A stretch of 62,404 bases of DNA from Sva-25 sp037385685 (GTDB taxonomy: Bacteria; Pseudomonadota; Gammaproteobacteria; Chromatiales; Chromatiaceae): the NCBI GenBank assembly GCA_037385685.1, contig JARRMW010000010.1, positions 1 to 62,404 of the forward strand, given 5' to 3'. Position 1 is the first letter of the stretch; every line of letters begins with the position of its first letter. A program made the translations under genes and the position numbers. Below the pieces are notes generated by a model, which was given only the letters and a program-made list of their open reading frames with translations, was not told the DNA's origin and did no database searches. Below, piece by piece: positions 32,968 to 41,500 of this stretch.

Positions 32968-34781
32968 GAAGCCTCGCGGGATGCCTTCTTGCGTTCGTGT
33001 TCCTTCAGGTAGCGTTTACGCACGCGCACGGCGCCCGGGGTGATTTCAACGAGTTCATCCTCCTCGATCAGTTCGAGAGCCTGCTCCAGGGAGTAACGAA
33101 TCGGCGGCGTCAACAGGATGTTTTCGTCAGAGCCTGCAGCGCGGATATTGGTCAACTGCTTTGCCTTGAGCGGATTGACCGTGAGGTCATTGCTGCGCGA
33201 ATGCAAACCGATCACCTGCCCTTCATACACCTCTTCGCCCGGACTGATGAAAAGTCGTCCACGGTCCTGCAGATTGTAGAGAGCGTACCCAAGCGCCTTG
33301 CCGGTACCGTTCGAAATAAGCGCCCCGTTGTGTCGTGGGGCAATTCCCCCTTTCTGCACGGGTCCGTAATGTTCGAATACATGATAGATCAGGCCGGTAC
33401 CGGAGGTCAGGGTCATGAACTCGGTCTGGAAGCCGATGAGCCCGCGCGACGGGATGATGTAATCGAGACGCACGCGGCCGTTGCCGTCCGGCACCATGTC
33501 CCGAAGTTCGCCCTTGCGTTCACCGAGCGCTTCCATGATACCGCCCTGGCTCTGCTCCTCGATATCGACCGTGAGCTGCTCATAGGGCTCACACACTTCA
33601 CCGTCGATTTCACGAAAAATCACCTCCGGGCGCGAGACCGCCAGCTCGTAACCCTCGCGACGCATGTTCTCGAGCAGGATCGAGAGGTGCAGCTCTCCAC
33701 GCCCGGATACCCGGAACTTCTCCGGGTCTGTTCCTTCCTCCACTCGCAATGCAACATTGTGAATGAGTTCACGCTCGAGTCGATCCTTGAGCTGCCGGGA
33801 GGTCAGGTACTTGCCCTCCTTTCCTGCGAAAGGTGACGTATTGACCTGGAAAGTCATGGAGACTGTCGGCTCGTCGACCGAGAGTGGAGGCAAGGCCTCG
33901 GCATGGTCCGGATCACACAGGGTATCGGAAACATTCGGAGCATCGAGACCTGTCAGCGCAATGATATCGCCCGCTGTAGCGGATGAAACTTCATGGCGCT
34001 CCAGCCCCAGGTAACCGTAAACCAGGCCTACCTTTGCCTTGTATCTGGACCCGTCGGCCTTGACCACGACGATCTGCTGGTTGGGGCGCACCGTGCCACG
34101 CTTGATGCGACCAACACCGATAGCCCCGACATAGCTGTTGTAGTCAAGGTTTGAAATCTGCATCTGGAAAGGCGCTTCGGGATCGACTTCCGGTGGCGGA
34201 CAGTTTTTGACGATGGCTTCAAACAGGGGCGTCATATCACCTTCACGCACACTGTCATCATCGCTGGCATAGCCATTGATCGCTGAAGCATAGATGATAG
34301 GAAAATCGAGTTGATCGTCGGTGGCGCCGAGGCGGTCGAAGAGTTCGAAGACCTGGTCGATGACCCAATCGGGGCGCGCGCCAGGCTTGTCGATCTTGTT
34401 GACCACAACGATCGGACGCAATCCGTGATTGAACGCCTTCTGCGTCACAAAGCGCGTTTGCGGCATGGGACCCTCCTGCGCATCCACAAGCAGCAGAACA
34501 GAGTCCACCATCGAGAGCACGCGCTCGACTTCACCGCCAAAATCGGCGTGGCCGGGTGTATCGACAATGTTGATACGGTAGTCATTCCATCGGATTGCCG
34601 TATTTTTTGAAAGAATCGTGATGCCACGCTCTTTCTCGAGGTCATTGGAGTCCATGACACGTTCGACCTCGCCAAAGCGCTCGCCGAGTGTTCCGGACTG
34701 CTTGAGAAGTTCATCGACAAGCGTGGTCTTGCCATGATCGACGTGAGCGATGATGGCGATATTGCGGAGATTCTGAATCAC
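32964..34781 (-). CDS. typA: Ribosome-associated GTPase TypA/BipA
   Basis: TypA is an EF-G-like GTPase that helps 50S assembly and growth under stress or cold. The 605-residue product (607 in E. coli) shows G1 AHVDHGKTTL, switch region RGITILSKNTAI, G3 DTPGHADFGGEVERVL, G4 NKIDKPGARPDWV, and G5 ASAINGYAS. The unique C-terminal domain includes ALYNLQDRGRLFISPGEEVYEGQVIG. I chose the GTG at 34781 because the family N-terminus IQNLRNIAIIAHVDHGKTT follows directly; a longer frame to 34865 has no family support. A perfect TATAAT lies about 38 bp upstream. Confidence 0.94.
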   Translation of the reverse strand: MIQNLRNIAIIAHVDHGKTTLVDELLKQSGTLGERFGEVERVMDSNDLEKERGITILSKNTAIRWNDYRINIVDTPGHADFGGEVERVLSMVDSVLLLVDAQEGPMPQTRFVTQKAFNHGLRPIVVVNKIDKPGARPDWVIDQVFELFDRLGATDDQLDFPIIYASAINGYASDDDSVREGDMTPLFEAIVKNCPPPEVDPEAPFQMQISNLDYNSYVGAIGVGRIKRGTVRPNQQIVVVKADGSRYKAKVGLVYGYLGLERHEVSSATAGDIIALTGLDAPNVSDTLCDPDHAEALPPLSVDEPTVSMTFQVNTSPFAGKEGKYLTSRQLKDRLERELIHNVALRVEEGTDPEKFRVSGRGELHLSILLENMRREGYELAVSRPEVIFREIDGEVCEPYEQLTVDIEEQSQGGIMEALGERKGELRDMVPDGNGRVRLDYIIPSRGLIGFQTEFMTLTSGTGLIYHVFEHYGPVQKGGIAPRHNGALISNGTGKALGYALYNLQDRGRLFISPGEEVYEGQVIGLHSRSNDLTVNPLKAKQLTNIRAAGSDENILLTPPIRYSLEQALELIEEDELVEITPGAVRVRKRYLKEHERKKASREAS

Positions 34782-34818
34782 AAAAAAGTCCCGATTGGGG
34801 CAGGTGTAGAAGGGGGGG

Positions 34819-34824
34819 ATTATA
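34819..34824 (-). promoter_or_regulatory. Candidate -10 element for typA
   Basis: The minus strand reads CTGTATAATCCC, a perfect -10 hexamer, about 38 bp upstream of the GTG start. The -35 region at 16-18 bp spacing is poor. Confidence 0.45.
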
Positions 34825-34949
34825 CAGCCTCCAGCATCAGGAAAGGCTAATAATGATACAAGCAATTATTTCAATAGGTTAAATAAATATATTCACATGG
34901 AATCGACATGATTCTCTCAGGTTAATGAGGAAATCGCGCCGGTATCGAG

Positions 34950-34972
34950 TTTTCCACACAAATTGTGGATAA
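34950..34972. promoter_or_regulatory. Pair of DnaA-box matches
   Basis: TTTTCCACA (plus strand, 34950-34958) and a perfect TTATCCACA (minus strand, 34964-34972) face each other 5 bp apart. A third, weaker TGTGGACAG follows at 34976-34984. They could bind DnaA as a transcription factor or titration site. The context does not support a replication origin. Confidence 0.45.
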
Positions 34973-35185
34973 CTTTGTGGACAGTTTCCGTGTGGGTTGT
35001 CTGAGCGCTGGTATTTATTACGACTCTGTTAAGATGACTATTTTTTAGTCAGAATATTTATACATTATTTTTCAATAAGTTGAAATAACTTTGTGAATCG
35101 GCTTATCAGGCAAGGCGAAGAAGAGCATGTAATTCGCAGACTCCCTGCTCGCTTGTGTAAAACAGGGGGACTCTTCAGGCTCCAT

Positions 35186-35611
35186 TCAGGAGCATTTCGA
35201 CCCGGTCAGATCCCATGAAAAAGTGCAGTCGAGTTCTGACAGAACAGCAATCATGCCGCTGTCCGTGTCATCCGTGAGAATGATCGAGAGCGGTGTTCTG
35301 CGGCCAAAGCGCCTGTGTGGTGTGCGGATCCAGTGGCTGGCCATGCGGGGATTGCAGGGATAGGCAGTCCTGAGTGCATCCGCAATGCGCAGCAGATAGG
35401 TTGCACGACGCATGACACTCTTGTTTGTTGGCAACACATCGCGTCCCTCACGAAGCTTGTGGAATGCCCTTGAACGATAATTTTCCGGAAGCTGCAACAG
35501 CCTTTGCATCTCGGCGGTTTCGAGATTCCACATGTCCAGCAGGCTCATGACGGACTGGGTGATTTGCTGCATGGCCTCGCGCTGGGCGACTGTTTGCTGT
35601 TGTTCTGACAT
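35186..35611 (-). CDS. Xre/MbcA/ParS-like antitoxin-family protein, orphan
   Basis: The 141-residue protein has a helical N-terminal half that may be an Xre-like DNA-binding region (SLLDMWNLETAEMQRLLQLPENYRSRAFHKLREG). The C-terminal half resembles the Xre/MbcA/ParS toxin-binding domain: RATYLLRIADALRTAYPCNPRMASHWIRTPHRRFGRRTPLSIIL. Such proteins are usually antitoxins to RES-domain NAD-degrading toxins. No RES-like protein is encoded next to it; the neighbour at 35717-36145 is unrelated in sequence. It may be a domesticated regulator rather than part of an active toxin pair. Confidence is moderate for the domain and low for function. Confidence 0.6.
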   Translation of the reverse strand: MSEQQQTVAQREAMQQITQSVMSLLDMWNLETAEMQRLLQLPENYRSRAFHKLREGRDVLPTNKSVMRRATYLLRIADALRTAYPCNPRMASHWIRTPHRRFGRRTPLSIILTDDTDSGMIAVLSELDCTFSWDLTGSKCS

Positions 35612-35716
35612 CTGAACGTCCTGTGACTGGCACTAATTACCTATAAAATTGCTAGGTATTTTAGCACAGACCGCAGACAGAATGCCCGGGGATTATGTGG
35701 AAATTGTTCAGACAAC

Positions 35717-36145
35717 TCAGTGAAAGAGTTTTTGCCACCAGCTTCGCCGGTTTTTGGGAGGTTGAATTGCTTCTGGCAGGTTGATTGGCTGAAGACGGCT
35801 TAGTATCCAGCCTGGCAAGGGAGGATTGTGGCTGAAACCACAGGAGACACCGAGGTTGTTTGGGTCGTATATCTTGATGATCGTTGGCTCTGCAAGGTTG
35901 TCCGCGTACACGATGCCACAGTAGTCATGATCATGTTCCTGGTGCAGCAAATCGTCAATTCTGGTGATGAAGAGATCAAGTTGTTCACAACTCACTGGTT
36001 CCATTGGCGGTTTCTCACCGACAGCATAGACGAACCACTCGCCATCGTTGCGCTGGCGCAGCGCATCCCACAGGGCATCGAGCTGGGGCCAGCGCATGGC
36101 TGACGTGAAGCGTCCTCTGAAGGCAGACATGTAATCCTGGTTCAT
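35717..36145 (-). CDS. Conserved-looking protein of unknown function
   Basis: I do not recognise this 142-residue protein. It is probably cytoplasmic: there is no signal peptide or membrane helix. It starts MNQDYMSAFRGRFTSAMRWPQLDALWDALRQ, followed by GEWFVYAVGEKPP, an acidic/His stretch (LLHQEHDHDYCGIVYADN), IIKIYDPNNLGVSCGFSHNPPLPGWILSRLQP and a basic, Trp-rich end (KNRRSWWQKLFH). Codon use and base content look like the surrounding genes, which supports a real gene. The gene starts about 100 bp from the divergent slyX and is followed at about 105 bp by the Xre/MbcA/ParS-like gene on the same strand; the two might be co-transcribed. Confidence 0.65.
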   Translation of the reverse strand: MNQDYMSAFRGRFTSAMRWPQLDALWDALRQRNDGEWFVYAVGEKPPMEPVSCEQLDLFITRIDDLLHQEHDHDYCGIVYADNLAEPTIIKIYDPNNLGVSCGFSHNPPLPGWILSRLQPINLPEAIQPPKNRRSWWQKLFH

Positions 36146-36243
36146 GGTTTTCCGGTGAGATTCAGATAACTCGTATCAGGCTAGCAAATCCACCTCACTG
36201 CGCCAATCCCTGCCAGCTGCAATCAGACTGCGGCAACACTAGA

Positions 36244-36486
36244 ATGACTGATACCAGTTCACAGATGGATTCAATGATGGAAAGAGAAATCGAGAAGCTG
36301 CAACTGCTGGTCATGGACCATGAGAAAACGATCGAGACCCTCAGCGAGAGTTATCACCGGCAACAGGAACGCATCGAGGCATTACAGATTCAGGTTCAGG
36401 AACTGGCCAGACGCTTCAAGTCGCTAGCTGAAAGCCTGCCGGAAAACGCATCGGCAACCGGGCACGAAATTCCCCCGCATTACTGA
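36244..36486 (+). CDS. slyX: SlyX family protein
   Basis: The 80-residue protein is almost wholly a coiled coil (REIEKLQLLVMDHEKTIETLSESYHRQQERIEALQIQVQELARRF) and ends with the family's characteristic PPHY. SlyX proteins are small cytoplasmic coiled coils of unknown role, widespread in proteobacteria. It is divergent from the unknown 142-residue gene and converges on ppk2 with about 55 bp between stops. Confidence 0.85.
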   Translation: MTDTSSQMDSMMEREIEKLQLLVMDHEKTIETLSESYHRQQERIEALQIQVQELARRFKSLAESLPENASATGHEIPPHY

Positions 36487-36540
36487 GACTCGCCGGACAC
36501 GTATATCGATCCCGGAATGACCGCCTCCCGGCATGTCGAC

Positions 36541-37416
36541 TCAATAGATTTCCGGAACGAAATTCTGATCGCTCATTGGCGGGCGCACATAGCCCCCCGT
36601 GTCTTCGCGCGGTGGCAACTCGATCGGCGGCGGGGTCAGATCCTCGTAGGGAATCATGCTCAGCAGATGAGAGATCACGTTAAGACGCGCACGCTTCTTG
36701 TTGTCACCGTCGACAACATACCAGGGGGCCTGCTTGATATCGGTGTGGGCAAACATCACGTCTTTCGCCTTTGAATACTCGACCCAGTGTTTGCGTGACT
36801 GCAGGTCCATGGGGCTGAGTTTCCAGCGTTTCTCCGGGCGGTCGACGCGCTTCTGGAAGCGACGCTCCTGCTCCTCGTCACTGACCGAGAACCAGTACTT
36901 GATGAGAATAATGCCGGAACGCACGAGCATGCGTTCGAACTCCGGGCAGGAGCGCATGAACTCCCAGTATTCGTCATCGGTACAGAAACCCATGACGCGT
37001 TCTACACCGGCACGGTTGTACCAGCTACGGTCGAGTAACACCATCTCACCGGCCGCCGGAAGATGCTCGATATAACGCTGGAAATACCACTGTGTCTTCT
37101 CACGCTCGGTCGGGGCCGGCAATGCGACAACACGACAGACTCGCGGATTCAGACTCTCGGTAATACGCTTGATGCTGCCACCCTTTCCGGCGGCATCGCG
37201 CCCTTCGAAGATCACGACGACCTTGAGACCCCTGGCCTTGATCCACTCCTGCAGCTTCACGAGCTCGATCTGGAGTTCTGCGAGTGCCGTGAAATAGGCC
37301 GATTTTGATATCTTCTTCTTGGTCGGAGAGGCATCCTCCTCATCAGCCTGGATGGATGGCAGGGAGTGATTCTTCAGTTTTCCTGCCTTGTTCTTTGTTT
37401 TCTTTGTCTTTGCCAT
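36541..37416 (-). CDS. ppk2: Polyphosphate kinase 2 family protein
   Basis: PPK2 enzymes use polyphosphate to phosphorylate nucleotides, or the reverse. The 291-residue protein has the Walker A-like EGRDAAGKGGSIKR, the lid and base motifs LLDRSWYNRAGVERVMGFC, and the C-terminal WKLSPMDLQSRKHWVEYSKAKD, all typical of one-domain class I PPK2 (GDP/ADP-preferring as a group). The N-terminus is a lysine-rich, probably disordered tail of about 35 residues. I chose the ATG at 37416, preceded by GGCGGGTGA, over a GTG three codons earlier. It may balance ATP or GTP against polyphosphate stores; no ppk1 or ppx is nearby. Confidence 0.9.
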   Translation of the reverse strand: MAKTKKTKNKAGKLKNHSLPSIQADEEDASPTKKKISKSAYFTALAELQIELVKLQEWIKARGLKVVVIFEGRDAAGKGGSIKRITESLNPRVCRVVALPAPTEREKTQWYFQRYIEHLPAAGEMVLLDRSWYNRAGVERVMGFCTDDEYWEFMRSCPEFERMLVRSGIILIKYWFSVSDEEQERRFQKRVDRPEKRWKLSPMDLQSRKHWVEYSKAKDVMFAHTDIKQAPWYVVDGDNKKRARLNVISHLLSMIPYEDLTPPPIELPPREDTGGYVRPPMSDQNFVPEIY

Positions 37417-37569
37417 CTGGGTCACCCGCCTCTGTTTGCGGCACTATGGAATGCCATCGGAATGCTGCTGAAACAATTCATCACTATATCGCCCCACAGA
37501 TGGCAAGGTTTTGATCTGACTCATTTCAATGGGACTCTTTTGTGATTCGTGGATCGGTCGATGGTATGA

Positions 37570-37986
37570 CTAGCGATCGAAGCCAACGCAGGTGGTCAGA
37601 AACCGGTGAAGACCATGTTCAAGGAAATAACCGGGGTCCCACTCCCTCTCGGAGAGCAGATGGCGATATCGCCCGGAGAGGACATAGGTGAAGGCTTCAA
37701 GGGAACTGGCTTCCCTGCTGGTGATCACTTCCACGCTGCGGCGTATATAGTATTCACCCTCGAAGCGATCGAGTCTTGCAAGATCCTCCGTGGAAATACC
37801 GATATAGAGCATACCCTGGACGTGGCTGCTCGACCCCTGTCGTACGATCACCGGATAGGTCTCGCCAAGGCACTGTCTGCGCACGTAGCCGTCCAGTCTG
37901 GCGGCAGAGGAATGATAATTAGAACCGACTACCCGCTCCCATACTTCCGGGAACATCAGGGAACCGTAGGTAAATATGTTGCTCAT
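37570..37986 (-). CDS. AIG2/GGCT-like gamma-glutamylcyclotransferase family protein
   Basis: The 138-residue protein has the cyclotransferase-fold opening IFTYGSLMFPEVWERVVG and a central LARLDRFEGEYYIRRSVEV, where the acidic residue of FEGEYY would be the catalytic base. VQGMLYIGIS fits the beta-barrel. Members release 5-oxoproline from gamma-glutamyl amines or amino acids; a glutathione-related role is possible but unproven. The gene stands alone, divergent from the Rdx-family gene. Confidence 0.8.
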   Translation of the reverse strand: MSNIFTYGSLMFPEVWERVVGSNYHSSAARLDGYVRRQCLGETYPVIVRQGSSSHVQGMLYIGISTEDLARLDRFEGEYYIRRSVEVITSREASSLEAFTYVLSGRYRHLLSEREWDPGYFLEHGLHRFLTTCVGFDR

Positions 37987-38201
37987 GTACCGGAGCCCGG
38001 GTCAGCAAGCCTGTTGCTGTCGAGTATCACATAAATTCTTCGCTAGAGAGGATGCTGCTCACTTCCCTCTCACTCCCTCGGGATCAACCGGCTTCCCTTC
38101 CATTTCTTGAGGGAGACAAAAATTCCTTCCTGATCCCGGGATACTCGAGAAGAGACAGGTTGTTCCGGATAAAATCCCTGTCACACCATCAATCGAGTGC
38201 A

Positions 38202-38501
38202 ATGCTGATGAACACGGAGCATGAATCCGAAAACCGCATCACCATCCATTACTGCAACCAGTGCCGCTGGATGTTACGTGCCGCGTGGATGGCGCAGGAG
38301 CTGCTCACAACCTTCGAGGAGGAGCTGTCCGAAGTCACTCTGCGACCCGGAACAGGCGGTGTTTATGATATCCATCTCAACGGTGAGCTTGTCTGGTCTC
38401 GCAAGGAACAAGGACGCTTTCCGGACATCAAGGAACTCAAGCAGAAAGTGCGTGACCTGGTCTCTCCGCAGCGTGATCTCGGCCATACCGACAGAAAATA
38501 A
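38202..38501 (+). CDS. SelT/SelW/SelH (Rdx) family protein with CxxC
   Basis: The roughly 99-residue thioredoxin-like protein has the family opening ITIHYCNQCRWMLRAAWMAQELLTTF, with CNQC where selenoprotein W has CxxU. EVTLRPGTGGVYDIHLNGELVWSRKEQGRFPDIKELKQ is the Rdx pattern. A thiol redox role is likely. I chose the ATG at 38202; one at 38208 is equally possible, and a longer frame from 38052 is not family-like. Its TAA is directly followed, with no gap, by the stop codon of hrpA on the other strand. Confidence 0.82.
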   Translation: MLMNTEHESENRITIHYCNQCRWMLRAAWMAQELLTTFEEELSEVTLRPGTGGVYDIHLNGELVWSRKEQGRFPDIKELKQKVRDLVSPQRDLGHTDRK

Positions 38502-41500
38502 CTAGAGTCCCAGTTCCTGCCAGCGTTTCTCAAGCCGCTTCAGGGAGACAGGATAGGCCGTCTTGACCTCCTGCGCAAAGAGTGAAATCCGCAGTTCCTC
38601 GATAGACCAGCGTAATTCCTCGAGTCGTTCATCATGACGCTGTTGCTCGATCATCCGTTGATAACGCGATTTCCATTTCTCCTGAATCTTCGAAAGTTCC
38701 TGCATGCCCTGTCGATCACGCACTACCGCATGCTTGAGCTTGTTTGTACGAAGCTCCAGTGCCCTGAGATACGCAGGGTAACGCTGCAGATGTTCCCATG
38801 TCGTCTCCGCCAGAAAGCCCTGGTAAACGAGACCGTCCAGCTGCAGCTGCATATCCTGAACCGAAGCCAGCCAGTTGATTGCTGTCATTGATGACAGCTT
38901 CTTGCGCAGCTTCTGGTAACCATCGAGTATCTCCGACACGAGATTAGCCGTTTCACTGGCGACACGCATGAGACTGGCTGTGTGTATCTCGATAACAGCT
39001 TCGAAATCCACTTGCTTGCGGATGTCAATACTGTCCTGCAGGAAGGTTCTGTCGATGATCAGACTCACGAGTTCCTCTTCAATGTCGATCTTCCTGCCCT
39101 TGACATGAGATGGTGCTTTGGCAAGCTGCAGGCGCATACGGTCGAGGCCCTGCAACTCCTTGCGCATGTATTTCACTTGTTTGGACAGTGTCAACATGAT
39201 CAGCCGACGGAGTCCCTTGCGATGTTCAAATAATGCATTGGAGCGACTGTCGATAATGCGGATGGCGACATCCCTTCCGGTATCGACGAGCGCAGGAAAT
39301 CCTGTGAGCCTGATCCCTGCCCTGTTGATGCGAACCTGTTCAGGCAAGTCGCCAAAGGTCCAGCGCGTGATCCCTTCCTGCTCGATAGCATGGGATGGCA
39401 TGCCCGTGGGCTTGCCACCCTCGCCTTTGCCTGCATGCTTGCGTTTGAGTTTGGCAAGGTCCCTGCCAGTTGCCAGAGTCTTGCCCCGGGCATCAATGAT
39501 GCGCAGGTTCATTTTCAGATGCGGCGCCAGCTCTTCCTGTGGCCAGTCAGTCTCGGAAATATGCACGCCGGTCATCTCCTTCAGCACATCACCAAGTGCC
39601 AGCAGCAGTGACTCACTGGAGGGCCTGAGACGACCGAGGACAGCCTTTGCGGTATCGGGGATCGGGACAAAATTCCGCCTGAGCTGTTTTGGCAGCCCGC
39701 GCAGTAGCGTCGTGATGCGTTCCTCGAGCAATCCTGGCACCAGCCATTCGAGCTGCTCACCGCTCACCTGGTTCAGCACCTCGGCGGGCACGACGAGCGT
39801 CACACCGTCATCCTTCGCACCAGGCTCGAAATGATATTCCAGTGGCAATTGCATGCCGTTGATATCGATCGAATCAGGAAAAAGATCAACCCCAACCTTT
39901 CGAGCACCGGGTTTGAGTAAATCCTCTTCGGTCAGGTAGAGCAGTTTCGGCTGTTCTCCGGCAGTCTTGCGCAACCATTTGTCAAATTGCGGTTTGCTGT
40001 AGATTCCGGCGGGAATACGCGCGTCGTAGAACTGGTACAAGGCTTCTTCATCGACAAGAATGTCGCGACTGCGGGATTTGGCTTCCTGCTGTCGCAAGGC
40101 GTCGATAAGCTCGAGATTATGCCGCCAGAAGGGCGCGCGTGTTTCGAAATCGGCATCGACCAGTGCCGAACGAATGAAAATCTCGCGCGCCAAAACGGGA
40201 TCGACCGGCCCGTAATTGATTCGCCGGCGTGATACGAGGGTCAGACCATAGAGCGTGATTTTCTCATACCCACCGACCTGCCCGCGCTTCGCTTGCCAGT
40301 GTGGCTCCGAGTAGCTGTGCTTGACAAGGTGGCCGGCCATTGACTCGATCCACTGTGGCTGAACCATTGCCAGAGTGCGTCCGTAAAGTCGTGTTGTTTC
40401 GACCAGTTCTGCGGCAACAACCCACTTGGGCTGGTGCTCGAAAAGAGACGATCCGGGAAAAGCATAAAACCGGCTGCCACGAGCTCCCTTGTAATCACGG
40501 TCAGAACCACTCTCGCGAAAACCGATATGCGATAGCAATCCGGACAGTATTGCCATGTGGATCTCTTCGTAACCCGCATCTTTTTCGTTCTCCCTGTATC
40601 CCATCTCGTGCATTTGCAGTCGAAGCTGCTGGTGGATGTCATGCCACTCCTGCACGCGTGTGGGTGACAGAAAACGCTCACGGCAGTGCCGAACGAATTT
40701 GCGACGTGTGAGGTGGTGACGCTGCTCCTCGAGATGTTTCCAGAGACTCACATAACCAAGAAAATCCGACTGTTCGTGATGAAAGAGCTTGTGCGCCTCA
40801 TCTGCTGCCTGTTGCTTGTCAAGCGGACGATCACGCGGATCCTGAACCGAGAGTGCCGCGGCGATAACAAGCAGCTCTTTCAGACAGCTGCCTTGCGCTG
40901 CCTCGAGAAGCATGCGCCCGATCCGCGGATCCACTGGCAGACGTGCGAGCTTTCTGCCGACCCGTGTCACCCTGCGCTCTCCGTCCACCGCACCGATCTC
41001 CTCGAGCAACCGGTAGCCATCGCGAACAAGGCGCTTGTCAGGCGGGTCGATGAACGGGAAGCTGGTGATATCACCAAAGTGCAACAGCTTCATCTGGAGG
41101 ATGACGGATGCGAGGTTCGTGCGCTGGATTTCCGGTTCCGTGAAGGCGCGCCGGTTTTCGAATTGCTCCTCACTGTAAAGACGAATGCAGATACCCTCGG
41201 CAACACGACCACAACGGCCCTTGCGCTGGTTCGCCGAGGCCTGGCTGATGAACTCGACCGGCAGTCGCTGCACCTTGCTGCGATGGCTGTATCTGCTGAT
41301 ACGCGCAAAACCGGTATCGATGACATGACGAATGCCAGGCACCGTCAGCGAGGTCTCGGCAACATTGGTTGCAAGCACGATTCGCCGCTTGCCGGAGGGA
41401 TTGAAGATTTTTGCCTGGTCAGCCGGAGCCAGGCGCGCATAGAGCGGCAGCACTTCGGTGGTCTGCAGACTGTGCTTGCGCAGCGTCTCGGCCGTCTCGC

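Larger units (their letters stand above)
34782..35185. other. Intergenic region upstream of typA with DnaA-box-like sites
   Basis: About 400 bp without a supported gene. It contains the typA promoter, two DnaA-box matches (34950-34958 and 34964-34972), AT-rich stretches (about 34855-34900 and 35010-35095) and a short hairpin TGACTA-TTTTT-TAGTCA at 35035-35051. The far end carries the 3' side of the Xre/MbcA/ParS-like gene with no strong terminator. Confidence 0.55.

Noticed and set aside
32997..33836. 279-residue open frame on the plus strand
   Set aside because: It is antisense to typA, whose GTPase motifs are unmistakable; the translation has no family-like pattern.
34855..35095. Possible replication origin (DnaA boxes plus AT-rich DNA)
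   Set aside because: Only two good boxes, and none of the usual origin neighbours such as dnaA, dnaN, mnmG or parAB; kept as a DnaA-site finding only.
35717..36145. RES-domain toxin partner for the Xre/MbcA/ParS-like gene
   Set aside because: The sequence shows no RES-type pattern and could not be matched to that fold.
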